A stretch of 64,000 bases of DNA. Source: JAJDXO01 sp965221855. Lineage in GTDB: Bacteria; Pseudomonadota; Alphaproteobacteria; Rhodospirillales; UBA2165. The first letter of the stretch is position 1. Each line of letters starts with the position of its first letter. The notes beneath the pieces are model-generated. The model was not told the origin of the DNA. It saw only the letters and a program-made list of their open reading frames with translations, and did no database searches. The translations under genes were made by a program, and so were the position numbers. The stretch lies in assembly GCA_965221855.1 (NCBI GenBank), contig CBDCSV010000007.1, forward strand, positions 558,001 to 622,000. Reading direction: 5' to 3'. Positions 56,687 through 64,000 of this stretch are shown here, one piece after another.

Positions 56687-57765
56687 GTGTCGTATGCATC
56701 CGGCTCCAAGGTCTACCTCGTTCAGACACGGGCGGGCGGAAAATCGAAGCGTATCGCGATCGGCCGCCACGGCGTAATCACGTCGGACAAGGCCCGCAGC
56801 AAGGCGGCCCAGATCATCGCCCGCATCAAGGCCGGTGAAGACCCCGATCCCGAAGCCGCGAAGCCGGCGCCCACGCCCACCGTCGCCGAACTCGCCGAGC
56901 GCTATCTCGTTGAACATGTCGAGGTCCGGTGCAAGCTGCGGACGGTCGAGGCCTGCCGCTGGCTGGTGAAGAAATTTGTGATCCCCAATCTTGGCAAAAT
57001 GGCGATCGACCGGGAACACATCGCCGCACTGCATTACAAACACCGGGACACGCCCTACCAGGCGAACCGCATCCTCGAGGTGGCCAGAAAGATGTTCAAT
57101 CTCGCGGAGGCCTGGGGTCTCCGCAAGGACGGTGGAAATCCTTGCCGCTTCGTGCAGAAGTACAAGGAGAAGAAGCGCGAGCGGTTCCTGACCGACGAGG
57201 AGTTCCATCGGCTTGGGCAGGTGCTCAACGAGATCGAGGCCGACGACTCGGAGACGCTCGCCGCCGTGACGGCGATCCGCCTGCTCATGCTGACCGGCTG
57301 CCGGCTGAGCGAGATCCAGACGTTACGCTGGGAGACGTGAACCTGGAGGCGGCCGAAATCAGGCTCCGCGACGGCAAGACCGGCGAGCGGATGGTGCCGC
57401 TCTCCGGCGCGGCGGTAAGTATCCTCTCCGCCCTTCCCCGTCCCGAGGACAACCCCTGGGTGGTCGTCGGGAGGAAGCCGGGCACACATCTGACCGATCT
57501 TCAGCACCCCTGGCGCCGCATCCGCGCCCGTGCAGAGCTCGACGACGTGCGAATCCATGACTTGCGTCACACCTTTGCGTCCCGGGCGTTGGCTCTCGGC
57601 GAGAGCCTGCCCATGATCGGGAAGCTGCTCGATCACACGCAGGTCCAGACCACGGCACGCTATGCTCATTTGGCGAACGAATCTGTGAAAGCATCGGGCT
57701 CGCGCGTCGGCGACAGCATCGGTATGCACATCGCACCGTCAGAGCCGGTATCACGAGTCCGCTGA
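56687..57765 (+). pseudogene. Tyrosine integrase, N-truncated and frameshifted
   Basis: The first frame (56687-57340) begins within the arm-type DNA-binding domain (SGSKVYLVQTRAGGKSKRIA), so about 35-40 N-terminal residues are missing. It ends at LRWET-stop. The second frame continues with the catalytic domain: GKTGERMVPL, HDLRHTFAS and LLDHTQVQTTARYAHL. Restoring one G near 57332-57335 would read LRWEDVNLE. The Arg, His-x-x-Arg, His and Tyr residues all survive. It is probably an inactive integrase of the element at tRNA-fMet. Confidence 0.85.
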
Positions 57766-57766
57766 C

Positions 57767-58027
57767 TCAAACGCAATTTCGATCATAGTCACGCCGGAGC
57801 AATGAGAACGCATCGAAAATATCGCCAGGGGACGCGAGGTTTCCGCGAACCGGCTCGTGGTCGAGCTCGCCATAGAGGTCCTTGAACGGCGCGAATGGCC
57901 GCGCACGGAGTTCGATATCCAGGTCGTGAAAGTCCCGTTGTTCGCCGCGTAGGTTCTCCAGCGCGACCTCATCGCGAACGGACGCAAGGATGAGGTCGAG
58001 GAAATCTTGCGGATCGTTGCCTCATAG
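57767..58027 (+). pseudogene. Ribbon-helix-helix relaxosome-like (MobC-type) gene remnant with two stops
   Basis: One frame reads VTPEQ, stop (TGA 57803-57805), ERIENIARGREVSANRLVVE and onward through LERREWPRTEFDI to a second stop (TAG 57950-57952). It then continues VLQRDLIANGRKDEVEEIL to a natural TAG at 58025-58027. The pattern resembles ribbon-helix-helix accessory proteins of mobilisable elements in alphaproteobacteria. It directly follows the broken integrase and shows the element is decaying. Confidence 0.65.
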
Positions 58028-58249
58028 ATGCCCAAAACCGGCATCAGCTCAACGCCGCTACCGAACTCCAACTTAGACCGTGGACTACTAAAATGGGGCG
58101 GGCAAGGCTTGCGACTTTCACTTGGGGGCCGGTGCGCAGTTGAGACGTGGTATTGACGATCAGTCTGTTGAATCTATATTGTTATTTGTAATTGTTCCCC
58201 GCCGGACTCGCCGAAAGGCCCCGGCGGGGTTATTTTCAGGTCGCCAACG
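58028..58249. other. Intergenic region before the NYN gene
   Basis: About 220 bp with no credible gene. An A+T-rich stretch at 58160-58195 is followed by CCCCGCCGG and CCGGCGGGG around 58197-58226, which can form a hairpin (CCCCGCCGG at 58197-58205 with CCGGCGGGG at 58218-58226) just upstream of the NYN gene. Confidence 0.4.
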
Positions 58250-58879
58250 ATGCCGCAAGAACCGGTAGAAAAGCGCGCCGTCTCGTTCTTCGACGGTCAG
58301 AACCTGTTCTGGCACGCCAAGGACGCCTTCGGTCACCATCATCCGAACTACGACCCGGTCAAGCTCGCGGCGGCCGTCTGCGCTGCAAAGGGATGGTCCT
58401 CTGTCGGCGTGCACTTCTACACGGGAGTGCCGCAGGTCGAGCACTCTCCCATGTGGCACGGCTACTGGACCCGGCGTCTGACCGCAATGCGCCGTGCCGG
58501 GGTGAAGGTGACTACCCGGACGCTACGCTACAGGAATGAACGGGTTCGTCTTCCGGACGGCACGGAGCACGATGTGCCGGTACAACGTGAGAAGGGAATC
58601 GACCTTCGGCTCGGTCTGGACGTAGTAAGATTGGCACGAAATGATGAACTCGATGTCACGGTGGTGTTCAGCCAGGACCAGGATCTGGCCGAGGTGGCGT
58701 ACGAAGTCAGGGATATCTCGCGATCCCAAGGGCGCTGGCTGAAGATCGTCTCGGCGTTTCCGCACGGGGACCAAGCCACTTCCGTGCGCGGGATCAACCA
58801 CACGGACTGGTTCCGAATGGATCGTGCCTTCTACGACGATTGTCTCGACCCGAGGGACTACAGGCCGGATCGGCGGTAG
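58250..58879 (+). CDS. NYN domain-containing protein (putative RNase)
   Basis: The 209-residue protein has the PIN-like NYN fold. Acidic residues fit the metal site: D15 in VSFFDGQNLF, D118 and D124 in EKGIDLRLGLDVVRLA, and D143/D145 in FSQDQDLAEV. NYN proteins cleave RNA and occur in defence and RNA turnover systems. It stands alone between pseudogene remnants and a recombinase unit, so its function may be linked to the mobile element. The reading frame is intact. Confidence 0.85.
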   Translation: MPQEPVEKRAVSFFDGQNLFWHAKDAFGHHHPNYDPVKLAAAVCAAKGWSSVGVHFYTGVPQVEHSPMWHGYWTRRLTAMRRAGVKVTTRTLRYRNERVRLPDGTEHDVPVQREKGIDLRLGLDVVRLARNDELDVTVVFSQDQDLAEVAYEVRDISRSQGRWLKIVSAFPHGDQATSVRGINHTDWFRMDRAFYDDCLDPRDYRPDRR

Positions 58880-59142
58880 GAAAGGAAAAAGCGAACCCGC
58901 CGAAATTCGCGGTGCCCGACCGGCTACTGCTGGAATCGGGTCGGCGCAAGCATACTGTCGGAGGATTTACCCAATGTGGGGTCTTCCCATTCCGGATATC
59001 CGCCAGCACAACCTCCGAGGAACGATCCTAAGTCGAGCGCTCCCTACGTCGACCACGATACCCGTCGGTACCTGACGTTCGATCTTGGTGGATTGCCATT
59101 GGCGGATCGATCGAACATCTCTACAGGACGGGCGGTTACCCG
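58880..59142. other. Intergenic region after the NYN gene
   Basis: About 260 bp between the NYN gene and the minus-strand 66-residue gene. A short plus-strand frame is open through it, but no start with a ribosome site or recognisable product was found. Possibly remnant coding DNA. Confidence 0.4.
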
Positions 59143-59343
59143 TTAATGCACGGTATGGCGTCCAACACCGAACTCCTGAAGCTCATCGATCTTGGCAAGT
59201 ATTAGCTTCCACATACTCGCCGCCACAACATCACCCTTCTCCAAAAATTTATCGGCCATCATAGAGGCGTAGAGCGCCGCCTCGTCCCCGTGTTCGCCGA
59301 TGACAGCCTTGGCGGCTCGGTAAATGTCGATCTCGTCGGTCAT
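59143..59343 (-). CDS. Small helical protein coupled to tyrosine recombinase
   Basis: The 66-residue, mostly helical protein (DIYRAAKAVIGEHGDEAALY and MWKLILAKIDELQEFG) overlaps the recombinase stop by 4 bp (ATGA), so the two are translated together. Similar small proteins are often seen beside integrases in alphaproteobacteria, but I know no assigned function. A role as a recombination directionality or accessory factor is possible. Confidence 0.65.
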   Translation of the reverse strand: MTDEIDIYRAAKAVIGEHGDEAALYASMMADKFLEKGDVVAASMWKLILAKIDELQEFGVGRHTVH

Positions 59344-60686
59344 CGACCAAGGTACTCTATGTGATCCAGATTGAGACCGGGATATTCAATCCTGTCAGTT
59401 GCCTCCTTCAACTCCTCGATTGTCAGTAACGAGCCGTAGGCCCACTCCAGGCCTTTGTTGGGCAACGACCACCCGCACAATTCCTTCATGACGTACACGC
59501 CGGCTTTGGAGCGGCGCAGGGCATCCCTGAAATTATGACGAAACGAGTGGAAAGTGGTTTCCCGATTGTAGATGCCCAGGCTCTTGAGTAGCCGCTGCGT
59601 GAACCAGATGGACATGGCGTGCGAATAGTGACCCTTCTTGTTCAGCGCCAGGTTTGGAAACAGCTTTCTTTCGCCGGCTTCCGCCATCTCATTCCGATAG
59701 AGAAGGAGACCGATTTCGATGAGTTCCCGATGAATGGGGACATGCCGATTGGCCGCCGGCGTCTTGGTGCGTTTATCGGAGTACCCCTCTTCCGATTCGT
59801 TGGTAATCCGAAAGCACGGAACGTTGTGATGCTCGACGATGTCGTTCACATCCAGCTGACAGATCTCGTTCAATCGAAGTCCGCTGAATAAAGCAATCAA
59901 AGGCATCCAGAATCTCTCGCGTCTCGGCTTGTTCGGGCCCGGCTTCTTGAAGTTCGTCCAGTCGTCTGCGCAACCGCTGTAAATGGGGGCGCTGAAGATG
60001 GTGTTCAGGTCATCGATCGAGAACGGTTTTCTCACGAATTTCGCCGTGGATTGGTTTGGACGGATTGCTAGCCTGACCGCCGGGTTTCGATCTACCAACC
60101 ACTGTGCTTCCGCCCACCTGAATATGGTGGTCACCCGGATCAGGTGGGGATTTATTGCAGTGACGTTCCTTCTGGGGAGGCCATGTTCATCGGCATGACG
60201 GATGGCCTGGGCCATGGACATTCCCTTGAACCGGCTTGGGTAGTACATGGGCAGATTGATGATGGTGTCCCGAACCCGGTTCACATCTTCCCGGGTGATC
60301 TTCTTGGCGAGTGTTTCCGGGCCGATCACTTCGCGAATAACCGCCGCTACCCGCCTGAAAGTGATCATTGTCGTCGGGGCCACGGTCCCGGATCGCTCCG
60401 TGATAAACCGGTCCAGCATCTCGTCGACCGTGACGCCTCGTTCGTCCAATGTAATGGCGTTATCGGGGTCGTCGGCGGCAGGAGGTGAGGCTTCACCAGC
60501 CCCGGCAAGATTGTTCGGCACGTCCGGAAGCCGGATCGCCTTCAGGAAGTCTTCCATCATCGGGCTTACCGGCGACATGAGAAATGTCTGGCCGCCCACC
60601 TTCACGAGCGAGCCCTTCTCGACGAGCTGGGATAAAGCAAACCGCTGCTCGGTGCTCAGGGGGATGGATTTGCTTGCTTCCGACAT
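59340..60686 (-). CDS. Site-specific tyrosine recombinase (phage-type integrase)
   Basis: The 448-residue protein has an N-terminal SAM-like core-binding domain (TVDEMLDRFITERSGTVAP) and a catalytic domain. The first Arg is in ALFSGLRLNEICQLD, His-x-x-Arg is in FHSFRHNFRDALR, and the candidate Tyr is in GLEWAYGSLL. It is intact, unlike the integrase at tRNA-fMet, and points to a second mobile unit in the island. It is followed by the coupled 66-residue gene. Confidence 0.88.
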   Translation of the reverse strand: MSEASKSIPLSTEQRFALSQLVEKGSLVKVGGQTFLMSPVSPMMEDFLKAIRLPDVPNNLAGAGEASPPAADDPDNAITLDERGVTVDEMLDRFITERSGTVAPTTMITFRRVAAVIREVIGPETLAKKITREDVNRVRDTIINLPMYYPSRFKGMSMAQAIRHADEHGLPRRNVTAINPHLIRVTTIFRWAEAQWLVDRNPAVRLAIRPNQSTAKFVRKPFSIDDLNTIFSAPIYSGCADDWTNFKKPGPNKPRRERFWMPLIALFSGLRLNEICQLDVNDIVEHHNVPCFRITNESEEGYSDKRTKTPAANRHVPIHRELIEIGLLLYRNEMAEAGERKLFPNLALNKKGHYSHAMSIWFTQRLLKSLGIYNRETTFHSFRHNFRDALRRSKAGVYVMKELCGWSLPNKGLEWAYGSLLTIEELKEATDRIEYPGLNLDHIEYLGR

Positions 60687-60818
60687 GACGAGACGCTCCG
60701 CACTTCACCCCACCAGCGTGGAGCGCGGGTCTCAATGCCGCAATTGAAGAAATTTCCAAATCCTGCTGTAGCCAGGCCTGTTCAAGCCATGCCTTTCCGC
60801 GGCACGGCACAACTGTGG

Positions 60819-61415
60819 TCAGGCGCGCTTCACCCAGACAATCGGAGCTGCCCAAAGCAGCTTCTGATTCTCGATCGGCGCCGTGTTGTAGGAGACCAGC
60901 GTATAGGTATTGGCCCGCGAACCCTGGACGAGTTTCTTGATGTAGCCCTCGTTCTCCGTGGTCCTGACCACGCAGTCCTTGTTGATGGCCTCCTGCATGT
61001 CGGCGCCTCGGCGCCGGGAACAAATCAGATAGTCGCCGGGCCGGTAGACGGGGAGCATGGACTCGCCCCGGACCTCTACCGCGATGGGATCAGGGTCCTC
61101 CAGGCCAAACACGAGTTCCTCGTAGCCGCCACCCATCGGCGCGTCATCGAACGGTACGAAGCTTTCGCCGGCGGCCAACCGGCCGACAACCGGTATATTG
61201 ATGACAGCCGGGCCCACCTCGTAGCGAAGCCAGCTTTCGGTGACGCCAAGTGTGTCCGCGAGCCGCAGGAGGGTGTCGCCTCGCGGTTGGTCAACCTTCC
61301 CCTGGAGGTATTTGTAAACCTTCTGTTCGTCCAGGCCGGCCCGGCGTGCGAGTTCCCGCTGGCTCCAACCCTTCCAGGAAAGGGCTCTCCAAAGGCGTTT
61401 AGACCAATGATCCAT
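60819..61415 (-). CDS. XRE/S24-type phage repressor (LexA-like)
   Basis: The 198-residue protein has an N-terminal helix-turn-helix (WSQRELARRAGLDEQKVYKY) and a C-terminal S24 peptidase domain. The catalytic Ser is S119 in VRGESMLPVY and the Lys is K160 or K161 in GYIKKLV. A possible self-cleavage Ala-Gly is at 82-83 in RLAAGESF. It should repress genes of the element and respond to RecA. It is oriented like the recombinase, 132 bp upstream of it. Confidence 0.88.
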   Translation of the reverse strand: MDHWSKRLWRALSWKGWSQRELARRAGLDEQKVYKYLQGKVDQPRGDTLLRLADTLGVTESWLRYEVGPAVINIPVVGRLAAGESFVPFDDAPMGGGYEELVFGLEDPDPIAVEVRGESMLPVYRPGDYLICSRRRGADMQEAINKDCVVRTTENEGYIKKLVQGSRANTYTLVSYNTAPIENQKLLWAAPIVWVKRA

Positions 61416-62077
61416 AATTTATACCCCTAATTCCACATTGCGGTCTATTATGCACCCATGGCCGGAATTTTCTAGTTAATTTGGTATGCCGGTTTGCCAG
61501 TTCCCGATGGCTTGATAGGTAATGTGAGACCGGACTTTGTGTCTGGTTTTGGTCGTGCGGGTGCGTCTTGCGACTACTTACCGGGGGTAGTTGATTTGGA
61601 TTTGGTCATAGGTGTCTCCCCTGTTGGGTGCGCCGCGACCATCGCGGCGCTTGCACTGCCCCAAGCCCCGCTGCGACCGTCCCTCGGGGGCCCGCGAACC
61701 GCTCAGCCATGTTGATTCCCGAGCGTCCATACACATCAAATAATGCTTCCTTTTGGAGAGAAGTCCACAAAAGACATTGCCTTTACGGCTAAATTCTTGA
61801 GTCTGGAGATCGTGGAGCCACCGGCAATAGATGTATATGAACCGCCGAATTCATAGATTGAGCACGAATTCAAGTCGTTCGAGAATTCAAACAAGCCTCA
61901 CTATAGTATTTCCCGTGCTCACGAAGCCCATCTGGTTTGTTTCCGAGAACAATCGCAAATTTTGGTACCCGGATTTCTCCATATCCAGGCCAGGACACTA
62001 CAACGGTCATTTCCAACCAGGTGAGTACTTAGATACTATCAGCGCAGGGTTGGAAACTGCAGCTGTTTGGGATTTGG
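61416..62077. other. Intergenic control region of the repressor, with broken small frames
   Basis: About 660 bp lies between the repressor start and the membrane-protein gene. It contains a tiny minus-strand frame with an internal TAG (61472-61609) and a plus-strand frame from 61743 that stops at TAG 61854-61856 and would continue to 62031. A third frame (61831-62100) is open but has no ribosome site. TATA-rich DNA near 61420-61430 is likely promoter sequence. No confident gene. Confidence 0.45.
61472..61609 (-). pseudogene. Small ORF with internal amber codon
   Basis: A strong ribosome site (GGGGAGA) precedes ATG 61609, which reads MTKSKSTTPGK and then TAG at 61574-61576. The same frame continues for 33 sense codons (including PKPDTKSGLTLPIKPSGTGK) to TAG at 61472-61474. 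TAG is a normal stop elsewhere in the window (dapB, pcm, secD), so this is probably a degraded small gene. It may instead be an 11-residue leader peptide. Confidence 0.35.
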
Positions 62078-62488
62078 ATGATGTCGGACAACGAATTTGA
62101 AAGAAACAAAGCCTCTTATGAACAAAACTCTGAGACGTTCCGTTCCCTAAATCAAATAATGTGGCAAGTCCCTATTATTGCCATGACGCTGACTGGTGGT
62201 CTTTGGTTTGGAGCATCACAAATACCGAATGAGATAGTTCTCCGTTCATCACTCTTAATCTTGGCCGGCGTGGCAAACATAGGACTGATATTTGTGCTGA
62301 TCCGCGTAAGATTTGTGATGGGCCAAATTTTGAACAAGCTCGAGAGCTTCAACCCCAGAGGGTTCGTTGCCGCCCGCGGTAACAAGTTCTACAACCGCTC
62401 CCATTTAGTAGTGACGACATTTTGTGTTGTTTTATCAATTTCGGCCGCGGTTAGTCTTATTGGTGCCGCCAACTCCATGTTCGCATGA
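62078..62488 (+). CDS. Small three-helix membrane protein of unknown function
   Basis: The 136-residue protein has a polar N-terminus (SDNEFERNKASYEQNSETFR) and three hydrophobic segments at about residues 29-47, 55-76 and 108-131. A basic, Arg/Asn-rich loop (KLESFNPRGFVAARGNKFYN) lies between the second and third. The base composition is visibly lower in GC than the core genes. No family was recognised. The methyltransferase gene follows after 37 bp in the same orientation, suggesting a two-gene unit. ATG 62081 is an alternative start. Confidence 0.65.
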   Translation: MMSDNEFERNKASYEQNSETFRSLNQIMWQVPIIAMTLTGGLWFGASQIPNEIVLRSSLLILAGVANIGLIFVLIRVRFVMGQILNKLESFNPRGFVAARGNKFYNRSHLVVTTFCVVLSISAAVSLIGAANSMFA

Positions 62489-62525
62489 CAGAGGTTCCCA
62501 TAAGCCCCCAGAAATCAGATTGTAA

Positions 62526-63152
62526 ATGACCGCAACCCATTTATATCGGTGGCGAGACCCGATTGAATTCTATGACGCAAACTCGCCCCAGTTGTGCCAG
62601 CAATACGAGTCTGTCGAGTTTGGAGAAGTGCACAAAGCTCTGATCAATGAGCTTCCAGACCCCCCAGCACTGATTTTGGATTTAGGTGCTGGTTCTGGGC
62701 GCGATGCCAGTTCGCTTGCAGCCCTCGGTTACAATGTAGTTGCAGTTGAACCGTCCCAGGAAATGAGAGAATTTGGCATTCGCAATCATTCGAACGAGAA
62801 TATCAGTTGGATTGATGATCACCTTCCAACATTGGAAACAGTAAAGCGTCTAAACTTTTCCTACGATGTCGTTATTTTGAGCGCAATTTGGATGCACCTT
62901 AGGCCAGACCAGCGCTCTCCCGCGACCCGTTCAATAGTTTCGGTCCTTAAAGGAGGGGCCTTCCTATACATCACATTTCGGATGGGCCCTGCAGACCCGA
63001 GCCGGGGAATCTACGAAGTGTCGCCTGACCAATTTGAGAAACTCGCCCAAGAAAACGGGCTTAAGTTGGCATCAACTAATGACAGCACCGACAGTCTTGG
63101 TCGCAGCGAAATTTACTGGGTCTCTCAAATCTACAAACTCAGAAGATATTGA
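62526..63152 (+). CDS. Class I SAM-dependent methyltransferase
   Basis: The 208-residue protein has motif I DLGAGSGRDASSLAALG at residues 52-68 and the acidic end of beta2 at E75 in VVAVEPSQ. A motif IV-like VVILSAIWMHL follows. The substrate is not predictable; it lacks the target-recognition domain of DNA methyltransferases. Low GC and position next to the membrane-protein gene suggest both were gained together on the island. Confidence 0.82.
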   Translation: MTATHLYRWRDPIEFYDANSPQLCQQYESVEFGEVHKALINELPDPPALILDLGAGSGRDASSLAALGYNVVAVEPSQEMREFGIRNHSNENISWIDDHLPTLETVKRLNFSYDVVILSAIWMHLRPDQRSPATRSIVSVLKGGAFLYITFRMGPADPSRGIYEVSPDQFEKLAQENGLKLASTNDSTDSLGRSEIYWVSQIYKLRRY

Positions 63153-63194
63153 CGAATTATTCCAACAGCGGCCAAAGCAAGTATTGGCCGAGCC

Positions 63195-63977
63195 CTAGTT
63201 GTCGACTAGGCCCAGGCTCTTCGCCGCCTTGGCAAACGAATCATTAAGCCGCCACTGGTTGACTGCTTGATCGGTCTTCACACGATGGGCGACGATGGTC
63301 AGCCAGTCAGGCCTGCCCGCTTGGGTTTGAGGCGGGTCGTATTCTGAGTATCCGCAGATGATCTCACCAGCCTGGCGATACATCCGGGCCGCTTTGGCTG
63401 GCGGAAAACCGCCAGCAGCAGCGATGTCTCTAATCGAAGCAGTACGATCCGGCATCGAAAAATGAGCAGTGATTAGTCTGAGGTGTTGTTCCGAAAGATT
63501 GGCGAGGGCCATTTTTAGGGCTCGCTTGGCGTCAGCATTTGCACGCGGTCGGCTATCAAATCGAACCAGGATCTCGCGGTCACAGGTTAGCTTGGTCCAC
63601 CACCCTCCTCGACGAGCTATACGCCCCTTAATCGGTTGTAACGCCGGTGGTCGATTTCCCTTTTTCAATTCAGCTTGGTACGCCCGTAGCTCCATTTTCA
63701 CCTTGGGGTTTTTGAGATCCCGTCCGTAGCCGCCCCGGCGAACATGAGCACAGTAGGTCTGCCAGTTTTGAGGGTGCGCAAACCGCCCATGAAGCTTTTG
63801 TCTATGACAAATCTGGCACATGACCCGACCACCCGGCTTATACGGCCATGAACAATCCTCGGCATGAACGTCAAATGGAGGTTTCGGGTCACCACAAATC
63901 TCACACGGGCCGGTCGGTTTGGCTTTTGGTAATCCGTTCCGCTGCCGAGCACGCTTAAGTTCCCGATTTCTCCGCAT
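63195..63977 (-). CDS. HNH-like zinc-finger protein with helical C-terminus
   Basis: The 260-residue protein has paired CxxC motifs (C25/C28 in GPCEICGD and C54/C57 in VMCQICHRQKLHGRF) with H38, H58 and H63, as in HNH endonuclease zinc frames. Its C-terminal part has a helix-turn-helix-like segment, ASIRDIAAAGGFPPAKAARM. The true start is uncertain: ATG 63977 is preceded directly by GGAGG with almost no spacing. It may be a phage-type HNH protein or a regulator. Confidence 0.55.
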   Translation of the reverse strand: MRRNRELKRARQRNGLPKAKPTGPCEICGDPKPPFDVHAEDCSWPYKPGGRVMCQICHRQKLHGRFAHPQNWQTYCAHVRRGGYGRDLKNPKVKMELRAYQAELKKGNRPPALQPIKGRIARRGGWWTKLTCDREILVRFDSRPRANADAKRALKMALANLSEQHLRLITAHFSMPDRTASIRDIAAAGGFPPAKAARMYRQAGEIICGYSEYDPPQTQAGRPDWLTIVAHRVKTDQAVNQWRLNDSFAKAAKSLGLVDN

Positions 63978-64000
63978 CCTCTCCGCGTGTCCGTAACCAT

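Noticed and set aside
61472..61856. TAG recoding (read-through or pyrrolysine-like)
   Set aside because: TAG is an ordinary terminator for dapB, pcm and secD here, and no recoding machinery is visible; pseudogene decay is simpler.

Overview
The window looks like a chromosomal segment of a high-GC alphaproteobacterium, probably Rhodospirillales-like. The evidence is the synteny (rph-rdgB, hrcA-grpE, dnaK-dnaJ-dapB, serS-surE-pcm-LysM/M23, DUF815 ATPase, yajC-secD-secF-Mth938), an alphaproteobacterial RpoH-type promoter before dnaK, and an rrn operon ordered 16S-tRNA-Ile-tRNA-Ala-23S-5S-tRNA-fMet. No genus can be named from sequence reading alone.

Layout. 1-8.9 kb: rph-rdgB on the minus strand, then hrcA, grpE, dnaK, dnaJ and dapB on the plus strand. 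An IS256-family copy sits between rph and hrcA. 8.9-10.95 kb: an ISAs1-family element in lower-GC non-coding DNA. 10.95-19.6 kb: serS-surE-pcm-LysM/M23 lipoprotein, a DUF815 ATPase on the minus strand, and yajC-secD-secF-Mth938. 19.6-50.8 kb: accessory metabolism with an aromatic or acyl-CoA catabolic flavour. It holds FAD monooxygenases (one fused to an old-yellow-enzyme domain), a MetE-like protein, an alpha/beta hydrolase, a VOC protein, an isochorismatase-family hydrolase, and a tight minus-strand operon of nine genes (GlcG/DUF336, TctC, TctB, TctA, Gfo/Idh, SDR, enoyl-CoA hydratase, acyl-CoA dehydrogenase, arylsulfotransferase-like). An IclR regulator lies divergent to that operon. Two glutathione transferases, a DUF1800/DUF1501 pair (the second frameshifted), a CoA transferase and a thiolase follow. 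51.2-56.6 kb: the rRNA operon. 56.6-64 kb: a decaying integrated element beginning at tRNA-fMet. It has a truncated, frameshifted integrase, a stop-ridden relaxosome-like gene, a NYN-domain protein, a second tyrosine recombinase with a coupled small protein, an S24-type repressor, a low-GC membrane-protein/methyltransferase pair and an HNH-like protein.

Mobile DNA is the main theme. Two almost identical 1280-bp IS256-family copies (1434-2713 and 38618-39897) each carry a perfect 8-bp target duplication, and each sits just upstream of a repressor-type regulator gene (hrcA, iclR-type). The second copy separates a 17-bp IclR-like palindrome (39917-39933) from the nine-gene catabolic operon it probably once controlled. 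An IS630-family copy landed on the TAG stop codon of the alpha/beta hydrolase gene.

The best candidates for something undescribed are the membrane-protein/methyltransferase pair (62078-63152), the nine-gene TTT/acyl-CoA operon of unknown substrate, and a possible ~70-nt RNA at about 15093-15161. All of these are inferences.
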